Shown here: positions 46,551 to 57,351 of the stretch, piece after piece
How the letters are laid out: every line of letters begins with the position of its first letter
Position numbering within the stretch: the stretch's first letter is position 1
NCBI GenBank assembly: GCA_035222895.1
Contig: JAVYIG010000899.1
Span: 288,530-352,529, forward strand
DNA: 64,000 nucleotides
Origin: Strongylocentrotus droebachiensis
Taxonomy: Eukaryota > Echinodermata > Echinoidea > Camarodonta > Strongylocentrotidae
Reading direction: 5' to 3'
Made by a program: the position numbers and the translations under genes
Notes under the pieces: generated by a model
What the model was told of the DNA's origin: nothing
Seen by the model: only the letters and a program-made list of their open reading frames with translations
Databases searched by the model: none

Positions 46551-47395
46551 CTGTTGCTGATTGCGTTGTTGATGCTGAATTTGTTCCTCGTATTTTTCCT
46601 GGAGATGTTTCCGGTGTTGTACCTGGCGTTGTTCCTGGTGCTGTTTCTTGTTGTGTTTCCAGGATTGTTCCTGACGTTGATAAACTACAGGTTATCGTGT
46701 AGTGTCGACCACAACACAAATAGCTGACCTGGATGGTTTTTTACATAGAAAACCTCTACTCTTGTCAAATGTCACACCATCATCAGTCTCATTGGAGAAG
46801 ATGTGTGTATCAGAAATTCGACCTTTTCCTTTATTTGGGGAAAGCATAATCAGAGAATCCTGGGATTGCATTTTCAAGTAGCTCTACTTCATCTCCTTAT
46901 TGCTTAGTTTCGAGACCTGAATTCTGGTTAATGCATCCATACCATACGCAGTTATTGACATACTTCTCAACACATTCTGGAAATGATAAAGAAATGCAAA
47001 TATCGATTGCAAGTTATGATTATCAAGATATGACAAAATCCACCAAGGGAATATTATATTTGATCGTTATTCACTAAATCTACATACCAAAAACTAAAAA
47101 CTATAATTTAAAGCTTCAATTTATATGTAGACATTACAAAATGTTTATTAATATAAGGTCCGTGTGTCACCACAGTGAATACAATAATTTATATTTATAT
47201 TTATCAACACAGATATGGTTTCATGTCTTCTGCAATATACCAAAAATGCATTCCCCTTAAACAAGATTTCTTTTTGGAAGTACAGTATGTTTTTTATTTA
47301 AGTATTTGACCTCACCTGTTTGGCGTTGTTGGTGCCGCGATTGTTCCTGGTGTTGTTTCGGGTGTTGTGCCTGTTGTAGTAAATTGTGTGATAAA
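46551..47395 (-). pseudogene. Mucin WxxW module, two exons (minus-strand copy)
   Basis: Exon 46976-46551 follows a strong acceptor (TTTCTTTATCATTTCCAG). It encodes CVEKYVNNCVWYGCINQNSG, with the first Trp kept and the second changed to Cys. Stops interrupt the middle; it then continues TDDGVTFDKSRGFLC. A shifted frame gives CCGRHYTITCSLSTSGT and a Thr/Pro/Gly tail (ETAPGTTPGTTPETSPG; STTQSATG). It ends phase 1 at a GTAAGG donor (46550-46545). The previous exon ends at 47316 with TTPETTPGT, APTTPN and a GTGAGG donor, also phase 1. The WxxW exon is thus symmetrical (1-1), the class suited to exon duplication. Intron sequence is shared with the plus-strand copy at 45.0 kb, so the two are inverted duplicates of one intron-exon module. 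Confidence 0.75.
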
Positions 47396-47985
47396 ATATA
47401 TTAACACCTTTAGTTTGCCTGTATTCTTCGCGAAACAAGGACACAAGGACAAGTAAAACTTACATGAGGATATAAAGGAGCCAGAGGTAAAGGTATAGTT
47501 TCTTGCTTATAAGCTCGAGAGGATCATTATACCATTTCAAGCCTAATAGAGTTATGGGAACGAACACAACACATTTGTAAATATTTATAAAATAAAGACT
47601 AATGCAAATAAAAGCATTACCAACAACATGACGTTGATAATCGTATGATCGTATAATCTGCGCTATCCGTTCTAAATGGCAAAGTCATATGTATAAGGTT
47701 CATATTATTATTAGTGTACAAGGAATAATACAGATGGAAGGGATACAAAACAAATATAATGACTCAATCTCGGAACAAGCTAAAACTATTCGCACTCAGG
47801 CCGATGGCCCTCGGGGGAATAGTCCTAGTTGATGTTCCTCCGATGCGAATAGTTGCAGCTAGATCCTCGAGTGTCATTGTATATGTGTATACTATATCAA
47901 TGCAGAAGTTTGAAGTCGGTGTATTTTGTCGGTCGGCCGGCAATTTTTTTTCCCCTACGTACTATGACTATTTATCGGACAAAGA
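47396..47985. other. No gene recognised; short dispersed repeat
   Basis: The block TATATCAATGCAGAAGTTTG at about 47,892, followed by GTCGGTCGGCCGGC, recurs at 56.79-56.85 kb. An open frame of 119 codons (47759-48118) crosses this repeat into the tandem array and shows no domain, so it is not called as a gene. Confidence 0.4.
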
Positions 47986-47989
47986 AACA

Positions 47990-48566
47990 TTTATGAAAAT
48001 TCAGACAATGATTAAAAGTCGGTACAACAAATTGTCTTCTTTCTCTAATAATTTAATGAAACGTCAAAGCTTCCGCGCTTTGCGCGGGAAGGGGAAACTG
48101 AATTCCGACAAGGATTAAAGTCGAAAACAGTACAACGAATCGTCTGCTTTCTCTAATAATTGAATAAAATGGTGTAAGCTTACGCGCTTTGCGAGGGAGA
48201 GGGGAAACTGAATGTAGACAAGGATTAAGAATAATAATTTAATAAAACGTCAAAAACTTCCGCGCTTCGCGGATGGGGGACTAAATTCAGACAAGGATCA
48301 AGAGTTAAAAAAAACAGTACAAAGAATCGTCGTCTTTCCCTAATAATTTTCTGAAACGTGAAAGCTTCAACGCTTCGCGCGGGAGGGGGGTGGGACCTGA
48401 ATTCCAACAAGGATTTAGAGTAGTAATGTAATGAAACGTCAAAGCTTCCGCTTCACGCGGGAGAGGAGAAACTGAATTCAGACAGGGATTAAAGTTAATA
48501 ATTTAATAAAACGTCAAAACTTCCGCGCTTCGTGCGGGAAGGAGGCAACTGAAATCAGAAAAGGAC
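47990..48566. repeat. GC-box tandem repeat, left part
   Basis: About six units of 75-110 bp with the core CGTCAAAGCTTCCGCGCTTC followed by GCGGGAAGGGG, ACTGAATTCAGACAAGGATTA and, in some, ACAGTACAACGAATCGTC. The array is split by the Harbinger element and continues at 53073. Each core contains the small palindrome GCGCTTCGCGC. Confidence 0.8.
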
Positions 48567-48779
48567 TAAGGGTGGTATTCTCGAAAGCGGCCTAAGTTAA
48601 ACCTGGCCTAAGTTAAACCGTGGTTTAGTTAGGCCAGGCTTAACTTAGGCCGCTGACCTAAGTCATTTTCATTTCTCGAAAGGTGGCCTAACTGATCCAT
48701 GGTTTAAACCTGGCCTAACTTAGTCCATGGATTATTCACCATGGTTACGGTTTCTGCACATGCTCAGTACCGAAGCTGC

Positions 48780-48941
48780 GACGTCACAATGCACTAAGAC
48801 AATGGATGCGCGCAGTGTGGAGAGGATGCATCACCTCGACAACTTGAGCAATATGACGTCACAATGCACTAAGACAATGGGCTAAGACAATGGATGCGCG
48901 CAGTGTGGAGAGGATGCATCACCTCGACAACTTGAGCAATA
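48780..48941. repeat. Tandem duplication (~75 bp) inside the Harbinger element
   Basis: The block GACGTCACAATGCACTAAGA through GACAACTTGAGCAATA occurs twice in a row (48780-48854 and 48855-48941), the second with 12 extra bases (GCTAAGACAATG). A frame starting MDARSVERMHHLDNLSN begins in each copy. Confidence 0.75.
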
Positions 48942-48989
48942 CGACATCCAGGGACGGCGGAGCGACTTCCAAAGCGAGGGGCAGCACCA

Positions 48990-49460
48990 ACAAAAAGGGC
49001 ACTTGCTGGAATTGTATCATTGTTAAAAGGGAAATTATCAGAGGTGAAAAGGGTCACATATCGCACCTGAAAAGGGGCATTGAACATATTTTAAAGGGGG
49101 CACTTATAATAAAGGAAATGTGCATTTGTTGAAAGAAAAGGGGCACCGATAATTTTGTTAATAGGGGCACCTCTCAGATTCAAATAGAGCAATTATCAGA
49201 GGTTAAGGGGCACTTCTCGTACCTGAAAAGGAGCACTTACTAGAGATTTAAAAGGGCACTTATAGCAATGGAAAATTGACACTTATTGCAAAGGAAAATT
49301 GTCAAAGTAAAAGGGGCGCGTGTCAAAATTAAAGGGGCACTTATCAGAGGTGAAAAGGGGAAGAGACACTTTTCCTATGGAAAAAGGGGCACTTCTTACA
49401 AAGTATTAAAAGGGCACTTTCCTATATAAAAAGGTGCATTTGAAAAAGGGGGCACTATAC
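48990..49460. repeat. Degenerate AAAAGGGGCAC minisatellite
   Basis: The word AAAGGGGCACTTAT, with variants, recurs about fifteen times at spacings of 25-40 bp, often followed by CAGAGGTGAAAAG. It ends in poly-C and poly-A runs at 49,460-49,490. It lies inside the Harbinger element. Confidence 0.75.
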
Positions 49461-49489
49461 CCCCCCCCCCCCAAAAAAAAAAAAAAAAA

Positions 49490-49508
49490 CTCTTTCTCCC
49501 TATCTCCA

Positions 49509-49540
<32 letters not shown>

Positions 49541-49660
49541 TATCTCACATCATTGTTTATTTCTCATTTTCATGACATCTCTCACCATTAAATTGTTCTT
49601 TCTCATTTGGTTCCCTTTCTCTTCTACTCTATCCCTCTCTCTCTCTCTCTCTCTCTCGCT
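49490..49660. repeat. TC microsatellite
   Basis: Two (TC)n runs (about 49,505-49,530 and 49,630-49,660) with a short CA run between them. Open frames across them are low complexity. Confidence 0.85.
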
Positions 49661-49664
49661 AGCT

Positions 49665-51645
49665 CTCTGTTTTCTCACTGTTCTATTTCCAGACTTTTTC
49701 CATGTATAATTCAATGAACCCAACAGTATGCACACTTAAAATCAAAAGATATGAAAGGAATATTGTATATAACATATCAACAATTATGTTCAATTTATTT
49801 ATTTTTCTTAAAACAGAAAAGATTGTAATTCACGATGAATACGATTATAAAATTGAAGGACAAAATCAAATATTAAGCTCCAATAGCCTCATAATCTGCT
49901 ACTTGAAACTATTAGAATTAAATGTTATGCATTTGTTACATTAGATTCTCCCACTTATTTTTAAAACAAAGCATAGTCTACTTTTGAGCCGTGTTTCTTT
50001 TGCAGGGAATCTGTTATATCATGACTTGCACTATATTATAAACACATTATAAAACATGATTTCTTAAATGATTCAAAATCACAATTTTTCCAGTGAAACA
50101 ATGAACATCTGATGTACATAAAAACATCCTTATGAGTGATGGTTGCTTTGTGGTTCACACACAAACAAGGACATATCAGGCTTTTTATCAATGGTTGCTT
50201 GTTTGTTACCATAGCGTCATGTTATGAGAATTATAATACAAAGGTTTTGATCCCCATGCAGTCACAGTTACAGCAGATGGAGTCTGGTTCATTGAAGAGG
50301 CTAAGTAGAACTTCATAGTCCTTGCAAGTATGTCTGTTGAATGAAAAGAGAAAAGAATGAAATGAAGCACATTGAAACCTATTTCTGTTAAACATTAAAA
50401 AGGTCTTGCATGTACATTGTGGTAAAAGTGGAGTGCATAATCAATTACATGAAAGTATTGATGGAAATATGTGAATGAACAAATGCCCTCCTTGAAGTAC
50501 CTGGGCATACAAACAACAACTTATTCGTACAGCCTACCTGTCAGAAATTCAGCAGCTCAGTAGTTCTCCTTCCTCTCTCTGAATTTGTCTCAATTATCAG
50601 GGAATTTGCCTTCATTTATTTTACTGAAGAAGAACATCATCCTGAAACAAAAATAAAAAGGTTTAGACCTCATTAAAAAATCAAAGATCTACTACATTGA
50701 TAATTGGTCTTAGTTATAGTGTCAATCATATTCTAACTTTAAAACAAAAATTAAGGCGCCTTTCATGTAGGCAGTGACTAGGCACCCCCTCCCCACTCAG
50801 TTACTAGTAATCATTGATTTACAGAATGACTACCGGTATCTCTTTTAAAGTCAAGAACAAACATACACATTCTTGCAGTACTATCTCATAAATGTGCTTG
50901 CACCCAGTTGTACTTGCCATGTCATGGCCTAAGAAAGCCCTAAGTAGTTAAAGTCTATAGCCAAGTTAGTCCCTTTCCTAAAATCAAGTCTAGAGGTCTA
51001 CATCTTACTTAGATAACCAGCCGACAGTTGGCCTAACCTAGATGTAAACGCAGCCTGGGTTGTAGATTTTACAAGGCCCTAATCGTTAGAGCCCAACTTT
51101 TCCATTTTAGTTCAATCTAACATTAGACCAAAGATTGTCTTATTGTTTATGTTATCTCCCAAAATGAGCTTCGTGAAAGGGGAAAAAGTAAAATGAAAAT
51201 GTACTGCACTGTACTGTACTGCAGTCTGTAGGTCGTTAAGTCTTATATGGTCTAGAATTGTTAGTGGTAGGTTTGAATTTTCTTCTGACCCAAATTTGAA
51301 AGTAGTTAATCAACTGTTGATTATTTGTGTCTTATTTTCAGAGATATATCCACCCAAAAGTCTAGGCCAAGCTGTCACTATCAGGAGTGACTGGTAGCCA
51401 TGGCAATCGAGCTGAAAATATTAGCTCGTGCCGATGTAAAATGAATAAAAGTTTGAGTGTAGTTTGCACCTACATTCATCAGACAAAACAATTTTAAATC
51501 ACTTCATAATGTACCTGTAGACACATCTGCAGATTCATGAAATCAGCAGATCTTTTTAATAAAAATTGTATAAACATGATTTAGTTTACCAAATTTAGGA
51601 GTAATTACAGCTTTACTCACCAGCAGACTTTCCAAGAAAAATGGA
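49665..51645. other. Harbinger interior without recognised gene
   Basis: AT-rich DNA with open frames up to about 80 codons and no domain I can name. It may contain remnants of the second Harbinger gene or of further transposase exons, but I cannot support an exon structure. Confidence 0.35.
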
Positions 51646-51649
51646 GTAT

Positions 51650-51933
51650 CTATTTTTCCTGTTCAGGAAATAACTGGTGTTGGGCCAACTGGCTTGAAGA
51701 CGCCTATGTGGGTGCAATCAATAGCACCGACCATATTAACGCCAGGGAAATGGCAGTAATTATAAAATTCATGTTGGGTCTGCACTCTGCAGGACTGCCT
51801 CTCTTGTTGAAGGAATTGAGATGTATTGGTCCGATCTCCTGGCAATGGCTATTGAGATGGACTTCACAAGGCGGGACACCGTAGCTTGGGAGAGGCCTTC
51901 TTTTTTCATCCCCATGCATCAATTGAAAAGAAC
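51650..51933 (-). pseudogene. HARBI1-like transposase exon, frameshifted
   Basis: On the minus strand an exon follows a TTTCAG acceptor at 51934. In three frames it gives GSFQLMHGDE, then EGLSQATVSRLVKSISIAIA and YISIPSTREAV, then FYNYCHFPGVNMVGAIDCTH with IG, and finally SYFLNRKN. This is the order in HARBI1-type DDE transposases: helix-turn-helix-like segment, FP.T motif, GAIDCTHI with the first catalytic Asp, and the NRK motif. At least two frameshifts separate the blocks, and the rest of the DDE domain is not seen, so this transposase is dead. Confidence 0.75.
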
Positions 51934-52316
51934 CTGAAATAGCAGAAAATCAAGATGAAAATTAATTAGATCTATGTTGATATTTGATAAGAAATTACAA
52001 TTTCTCTTTCTCTGTAGTTTACTAACTAGGCTTAATAGTATTATTAGACTAAACTACTGTAACATTATCAGCAAATGTATGTCAAAAAAGGAAGCTTCTG
52101 TCCATTTCCTTTCAATTTCTATTACTAGACCTGTCTAGACTAGACTCTTATGGATGAAATTTAGATCTAGGTCTAGTTGTTTAAAAAAATGTTTTTCTTA
52201 GGGGAGGGGGGGGGGGGGTTGGTTATGAAAATCATCATCATCCTGTAGAAAATTATCGCACCAACAGCCACAACTAGCACTGCAGCTCAGGCAGAGGTGA
52301 TACCAGACCGAAATGT

Positions 52317-52414
52317 CTGTCTCTTTCGTTCGTTAGCCTCTGATTTGGGTAGGGTCGGCTGAAAAAGAGGAGCCGACCCTACCCAAATCAGAGGCTAACG
52401 AACGAAAGAGACAG
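52317..52414. repeat. Perfect 44-bp-arm hairpin
   Basis: Arms 52317-52360 and 52371-52414 are exact reverse complements (starting CTGTCTCTTTCGTTCGTTAG), separated by the 10-nt loop GAAAAAGAGG. It lies inside the Harbinger element, upstream of the transposase exon in its direction of transcription. Confidence 0.9.
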
Positions 52415-53072
52415 CTAGATCTAAATTTAGGCCTAGTGCTAGTCCACTTTTAGGCAACAGCGTCTCGAAAATCCACTATAACAGTAGTTTATACGTCTAG
52501 CAATGATAGTTTTAAGTTGGTGTTAAGGTGGTATATGCGTACGAAAGTACAATAGTGCCAAGAAAACAATTACCCGGTAAGAAATTGCTCAATCTCAGGA
52601 AACGAAAATGTTAACCGACAATTATTTGCACGTATGGGACTGGTCTGCAACACTTTGAACATTTACCAAGTTTTCCCCAAATTTATTCAGTTAAAAGCAT
52701 TTTAGATTATCACCAGTACAGCAACATGAAAGTAACAACAATACTTTATTAGCTGGTGTAACTTTCATGAGCGCTTATCCATACAAAAGAGTGTAAATTG
52801 TTATCAAATATAGAAATTCAAATGCAAAACTTACCGTTCACTCTCCGCGGACAGTCAATTTACCTAAAAAGTGACGTCACGCGAAGTTAGGCCGAACTAT
52901 GACGTATTTAAACCTGCCCTCTGAGCCGCCTAAAGTTAGGCCGAACTATGACGTATTTAAGCCTGGCTTATCTTTAGGCCACCTTCGAGAATAGCAAAAA
53001 AGATAGTCCATGGTTTAAACCACCTTTAGGCCACTGATTTAACTTAGGCCGCTTTCGAGAATACCACCCTAA

Positions 53073-53400
53073 GAGTCGAAACAGTACAACGAATCGTCTT
53101 CTTTCCCTAATAATTTAATGAAACTTCAAAGCTTACGCGCTTCGCGCGGAAGGGAAAACTGAATTCAGACAAGGATTAGAGTCGAAAACAGTACAACGAA
53201 TCGTCTTCTTTCTCTAATGATTAAATAAAACGTCAAAGCTTCCGCGCATCGCGGGGAAGGGGGGGGGGGGAACTCAATTTAAACAAGTAAACTAAATTCA
53301 GACAAGGACAGGATACAACGATTCGTCTCCTTTCTCTCTAAGAATTTGATACAACATCAAAGCTTCCGCGCTTCCGCCCCCCCCCCTCCCCCCCCCCCCC
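53073..53400. repeat. GC-box tandem repeat, right part
   Basis: Three further units of the array interrupted at 48566, with the same core (TCAAAGCTTCCGCGC). It ends in a long poly-C tract at 53,376-53,403. Confidence 0.8.
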
Positions 53401-53403
53401 CCC

Positions 53404-55255
53404 GCTTATTCACTGGCTGGCTGGGGTCGTTGCGAAATTTTCAACGCGATTTTCAAATTTAAACCCCCCCCCCCCTCGAAAAAAATACCTGCGTACGCTC
53501 CTGAGTAGTAGTAGTATTAATAGTAGAAGTATTAGTTAGAAGTGGTATGAGTACTAATGGTTGTGTTGGTGGTGGTGCGTTTATTTTCAGTTGGTTAACC
53601 CTAAAAAGGCCGGGCTACTTGAGGTCTTAATACGGCCGGGGGGATGTATGACCCCCCCCCCCCCCCCAAGATCTCGGCCGTAAAACGGCCGATCACCTCG
53701 AAAATGTGCACGCATGTCAAGTGAAGTGTATAGAATACTACGCTAAATTTTTTTTTTTTTTACAAATTCACTCATTTGCACATATATGGTAATTTATGCA
53801 AATAAGGTCATACAATTTACCTTTTTACCCGTAAATCATATATTCTTTATATTTAACCTTTTTTTTTCACTACATGTATTCGTTAGACCATTTGAAACAA
53901 TATTACAACAAACAAAATTGGAAGACCTAGGTTATTCCTTAATATGCTATGTCTTGTTTTGATAATTTCTTATGTATTTCATTGCTTAATTTTTAAACTT
54001 ATATATTGTATTGTTTTTATTGTTTTATTTCATTTCTAATATACAATTCAACTATTTTGACTCCCAAAACAAACACCTAAACTTTAAACAAGACCCAATT
54101 ACCAATGTTATATCTCTTTTTAGGAAAAATGACATTTCCATATGTTTTGTACACAAATCACGAAAATGAGCGATTTTCGGGCTGACATGCAAAGACAAAA
54201 GGTCACGTGTTTTTGTAACTGTACTTCCTTATTTAAAAAAAATGTTTTAAAAGATGCGCAAGACTCGAAAGAAAAAAGTCGGCGAGCGGCGGGGCGCCAT
54301 CCGTATGCGTTCCCGAACAATCAGAAAAGTCGCGGGGGGGGGGGCATAATGCCCTCCCCCCCCCCGCCTTATAAGGGTTAAACAGTTGAAATCTATGGCT
54401 GACGCATTACGCTTTTATGAAACGTAACTGTGACATTGTTTGTCTGACTTGAAGGCATAGTTTGATGGTAAGTGTCGGAGATAGGGATAGGTTCAGAGGG
54501 TACATGTAAGTGTTGGATTTTAGTTAACCTTGGATGTATACATAGGCGCCGGAAGTGGGGGGGGGGGGCAGGGAGGGGGCACTTGCCCCCCCCCCCCCCC
54601 CAAAAAAAAAAAAAAAAAAAAAAAAAAAGTTGGGGGGCAAAACGCATTTTTGCCCCCCAAAAACGCCCCCCTCCCCTCCAAAAAAAGAAGAAAAGAAATG
54701 CAGTAAAGGAGTAAAGATGGTTTGTTTTTTCAACCCAAAAGAACATAACAATAATAAAAACTGGAATTAAACCATAAATAAAATTCCATTCAAAGAAAAG
54801 GAAAGTTAACAGGATTTAAATTTCCTAAACATTCCGCATGCCACCTATATTTATCAATGGATGTTTTTATAATAGCGATACGCGCATATCGTGGAAATAT
54901 TGTGAGAGGATGGGAAAGCGTGTGTGTTTTTTGTTATAGGGGTGAGAAGACATTAGCCCCTGAACGCTGGCTTACTGATGGGGGGGGGGGGTATTTCTTA
55001 TTCGATACCAGTGATTTACTAATGTTGCTGAAATGACATGATTTTCCGGTATTTTTTATATAATTATATACCTTTTTATGCGTTTGTTGGAAAATTAGAA
55101 AATTCCTAAAATTTACAGTCGGGCGAAAAATATGCTTATTTAGAAGCCTTCATGTCAGGGCCTAAAGAAACGGCTGGGCTCGGGGGCTCGTGCCCCCCTC
55201 ACTTACAAAAAAAGTATGTTACAGAGAAAAAAAGAAAGAGAGTGAGAGAGACCTG
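53404..55255. other. Repeat-rich DNA with C/G and A homopolymers
   Basis: Several poly-C and poly-G runs occur near 53,465, 53,655, 54,335-54,365 and 54,980. A compact GC-rich block at 54,541-54,680 starts TAGGCGCCGGAAGTGGGG, carries C15 and A28 runs, and contains a hairpin (TTGGGGGGCAAAA...TTTTGCCCCCCAA). It looks like a short dispersed element. No gene is recognised; the Pro/Lys- or Phe/Gly-rich frames are homopolymer translations. Confidence 0.5.
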
Positions 55256-55260
55256 CCATA

Positions 55261-55930
55261 GGGCCCCTGGATGCTCATCTGACCGTAATTAAATACCTAA
55301 AACCCCTGAGCTTCCGGATCACATCAATTGCCCTAAATAGGGCCCCTGGATGCTCATCTGATCGTAATTAAATACCTAAAACCCCTGAGCTTCCGGACCA
55401 CATCAATTGCCTTAAATAGGGCCCCTGGATGCTCATCTGACCGTAATTTATTACTTAAAACCCCTGAGCTTCCGGACCACATCAATTGCCTTAAATAGGG
55501 CCCCTGGATGCTCATCTGACCGTAATTAAATACCTAAAACCCCTGAGCTTCCGGACTACATCAATTGCCTTAAATAGGGCCCCTGGATGCTCATCTGACC
55601 GTAATTTAATACTTAAAACCCCTGAGCTTCCGGGGGCTCTGCCCCCTGGACCCCCACCAAGGGCCCTAAGGTGGCCCCTGGATGTTTTATTGACCGTAAT
55701 AAAATACCTGAAACCCCTTAGCTTCCTGACCACATTAACTGCCTTAAATAGGGCCCCTGGATGCTCATCTAACCGTATTTAATACCTAAAACCCCTGAGC
55801 CTCCGGGGGCTCTGCCCCCTGGACTCTCCGCTGATTAGTGACCTAACAGTGTCTCAAATAAGGTATATAAATATGCTTATCTGACCGTAATTTAATGCCT
55901 AAAAACCCTGAGCTTCCGGGGGCTCAGCCC
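55261..55930. repeat. 79-bp tandem repeat
   Basis: Units start GGGCCCCTGGATGCTCATCT and contain CTAAAACCCCTGAGCTTCCG. The first five lie exactly 79 bp apart (55261, 55340, 55419, 55498, 55577). Later units are longer and carry an insert of the form GGGGGCTCTGCCCCCTGGAC, which folds on itself. Confidence 0.85.
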
Positions 55931-57350
55931 CTTGACCCCCGCCGGGGCTTTCGAACGTTTTTTATCATTACGCCACTGCCCCTCGAAGGTGAGCCCCCTG
56001 GAACGTTTGCCCCCCCCCCCCCCCCCCAATCCCAAACTGCTTCCGGCGTGCCTGGGTGTATACCAACATGCATTCTGACTCACAATATGCATTTGTCCGC
56101 CTGGGAATAAGATGGAAATATTTTGGTTTCGAACGAGCATAACTATTTTCAAGTCTACTACTGGCATGAGCTGTATGAAACGTAAATACTCAAACAAACG
56201 GGGGCTACTACCCTCCCCCACCTATTCCAAGGCCCCTGTAGTAATATCAATCGTCGGTGTATAGATTTGCTTCCATTTTGTTTGTTTGCTTCAATCTTGT
56301 GGCATGAAAAAGATGAAGTACAGAACCTATGTTTTACAGATCACCATTGCATGACTATACTCACAACCGTCTAATCATAACGTTATTTTTTTAGCTGTCC
56401 TATCCAAACAAGTTGTAAATTCAAAATAGTGTCGGTATAATTGCGCTGCCGTCGGGAAAAATGAGAAAAGGGGGAGGAAAAATGAGAGGGAAAGAAAGAG
56501 AAAAGAAAAAAAGAAAGGAAAAGAAAGAAAAGAAAGGAAAAGAAGGGAACAAACGAAAAAGAAGAGAAGGAAGAAAGGGTTAAAAGAAAGAGAAAGAAGA
56601 GGAGAAAATGAAGGAAAAAAAGACAAAATGAAACAAAAGAAACGAGTATGAGAGAAGAGGGGTGGGAGTAAGAGAGAGAGGGGGGGGGTCGTTGGGAGGA
56701 GTCATCTCGTAGTTGGAGCAAGAAAGATACGCAAAAATATTTTGCTGTGTGGGGTCAGCTGTGTCGGTATTCTCTCTCGAACTTCTTGTACTATATCAAT
56801 GCAGAAGTTTGAACTTGGTGAGATGTATAATGTCGGTCGACCGGCTCATCATTTTTCCTTCGAATTGTGACGTTTTACCCGCCTCGACGATTTTCAGAGA
56901 GACTTCAAGTATAATACTTGTATTTTCACCAGCAATATAATTAAAAATCATCGTCAACTTTATTATAATATAAGCAAAAGAAAAAAAGGGGTTTAAAAAT
57001 CGCCCCATTGAGCTTGGAACTTTGGAGATTTAAGTGCAAGCAAATCGCTTTTTCCGAGCACGCCGAACCGAAAAGTGGCACAATTAGGTTGCACATTTTT
57101 TATATAGCTACAATGCATATGGAAACGTTTGCTTGTATTTGTCTCATAAAAGAATTTGATCACAAACTGACTCCCACACGGTGTTGAGTGCTCAGGGGTC
57201 ACAGGCCACTGGCTTCATCGGACAGGTAGTTACATTATGTGAATGGGTAAATTAACTATTACAAAATGAGGGGACACATTACATTGTACAATAGGGACAC
57301 ACATTGTTTTTATTGTGCAGAACATACTCTTTTATTGACCTACTTATTGC
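55931..57350. other. No gene recognised; purine-rich tract
   Basis: 56,455-56,695 is (GA/A)-rich on the plus strand. 56,790-56,855 shares TATATCAATGCAGAAGTTTG and a GTCGGTCGACCGGC palindrome with 47.89 kb. A poly-C run lies near 56,010-56,025. No gene is recognised. Confidence 0.45.
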
Positions 57351-57351
57351 A

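Larger units (their letters stand above)
48570..53069 (-). mobile_element. PIF/Harbinger DNA transposon, 4.5 kb
   Basis: The ends are perfect 32-bp inverted repeats starting GGGTGGTATTCTCGAAAGCG at 48570 and, inverted, ending at 53069. TAA is duplicated on both sides (48567-48569 and 53070-53072), the 3-bp TWA target duplication typical of PIF/Harbinger. Both subterminal regions are rich in GGCCTAA/TTAGGCC words, many of them paired, which are plausible transposase-binding sites. The right side also has a 29-bp direct repeat (GTTAGGCCGAACTATGACGT...). Internally the minus strand carries a damaged HARBI1-like transposase. The second Harbinger gene (Myb/MADF type) is not recognised. Continuity of the flanking tandem repeat shows where it inserted. 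Confidence 0.85.

Noticed and set aside
47759-48118. A 119-residue open frame as a gene
   Set aside because: It crosses a dispersed repeat and runs into the GC-box tandem array; no domain and no supporting splice sites.
54472-54770. Pro/Lys-rich and Phe/Gly-rich frames
   Set aside because: They come from poly-C, poly-G and poly-A homopolymers of a GC-rich repeat block.
55261-55930. A CRISPR-like array (regular 79-bp spacing)
   Set aside because: The whole unit is repeated, with no unique spacers, and the context is eukaryotic.
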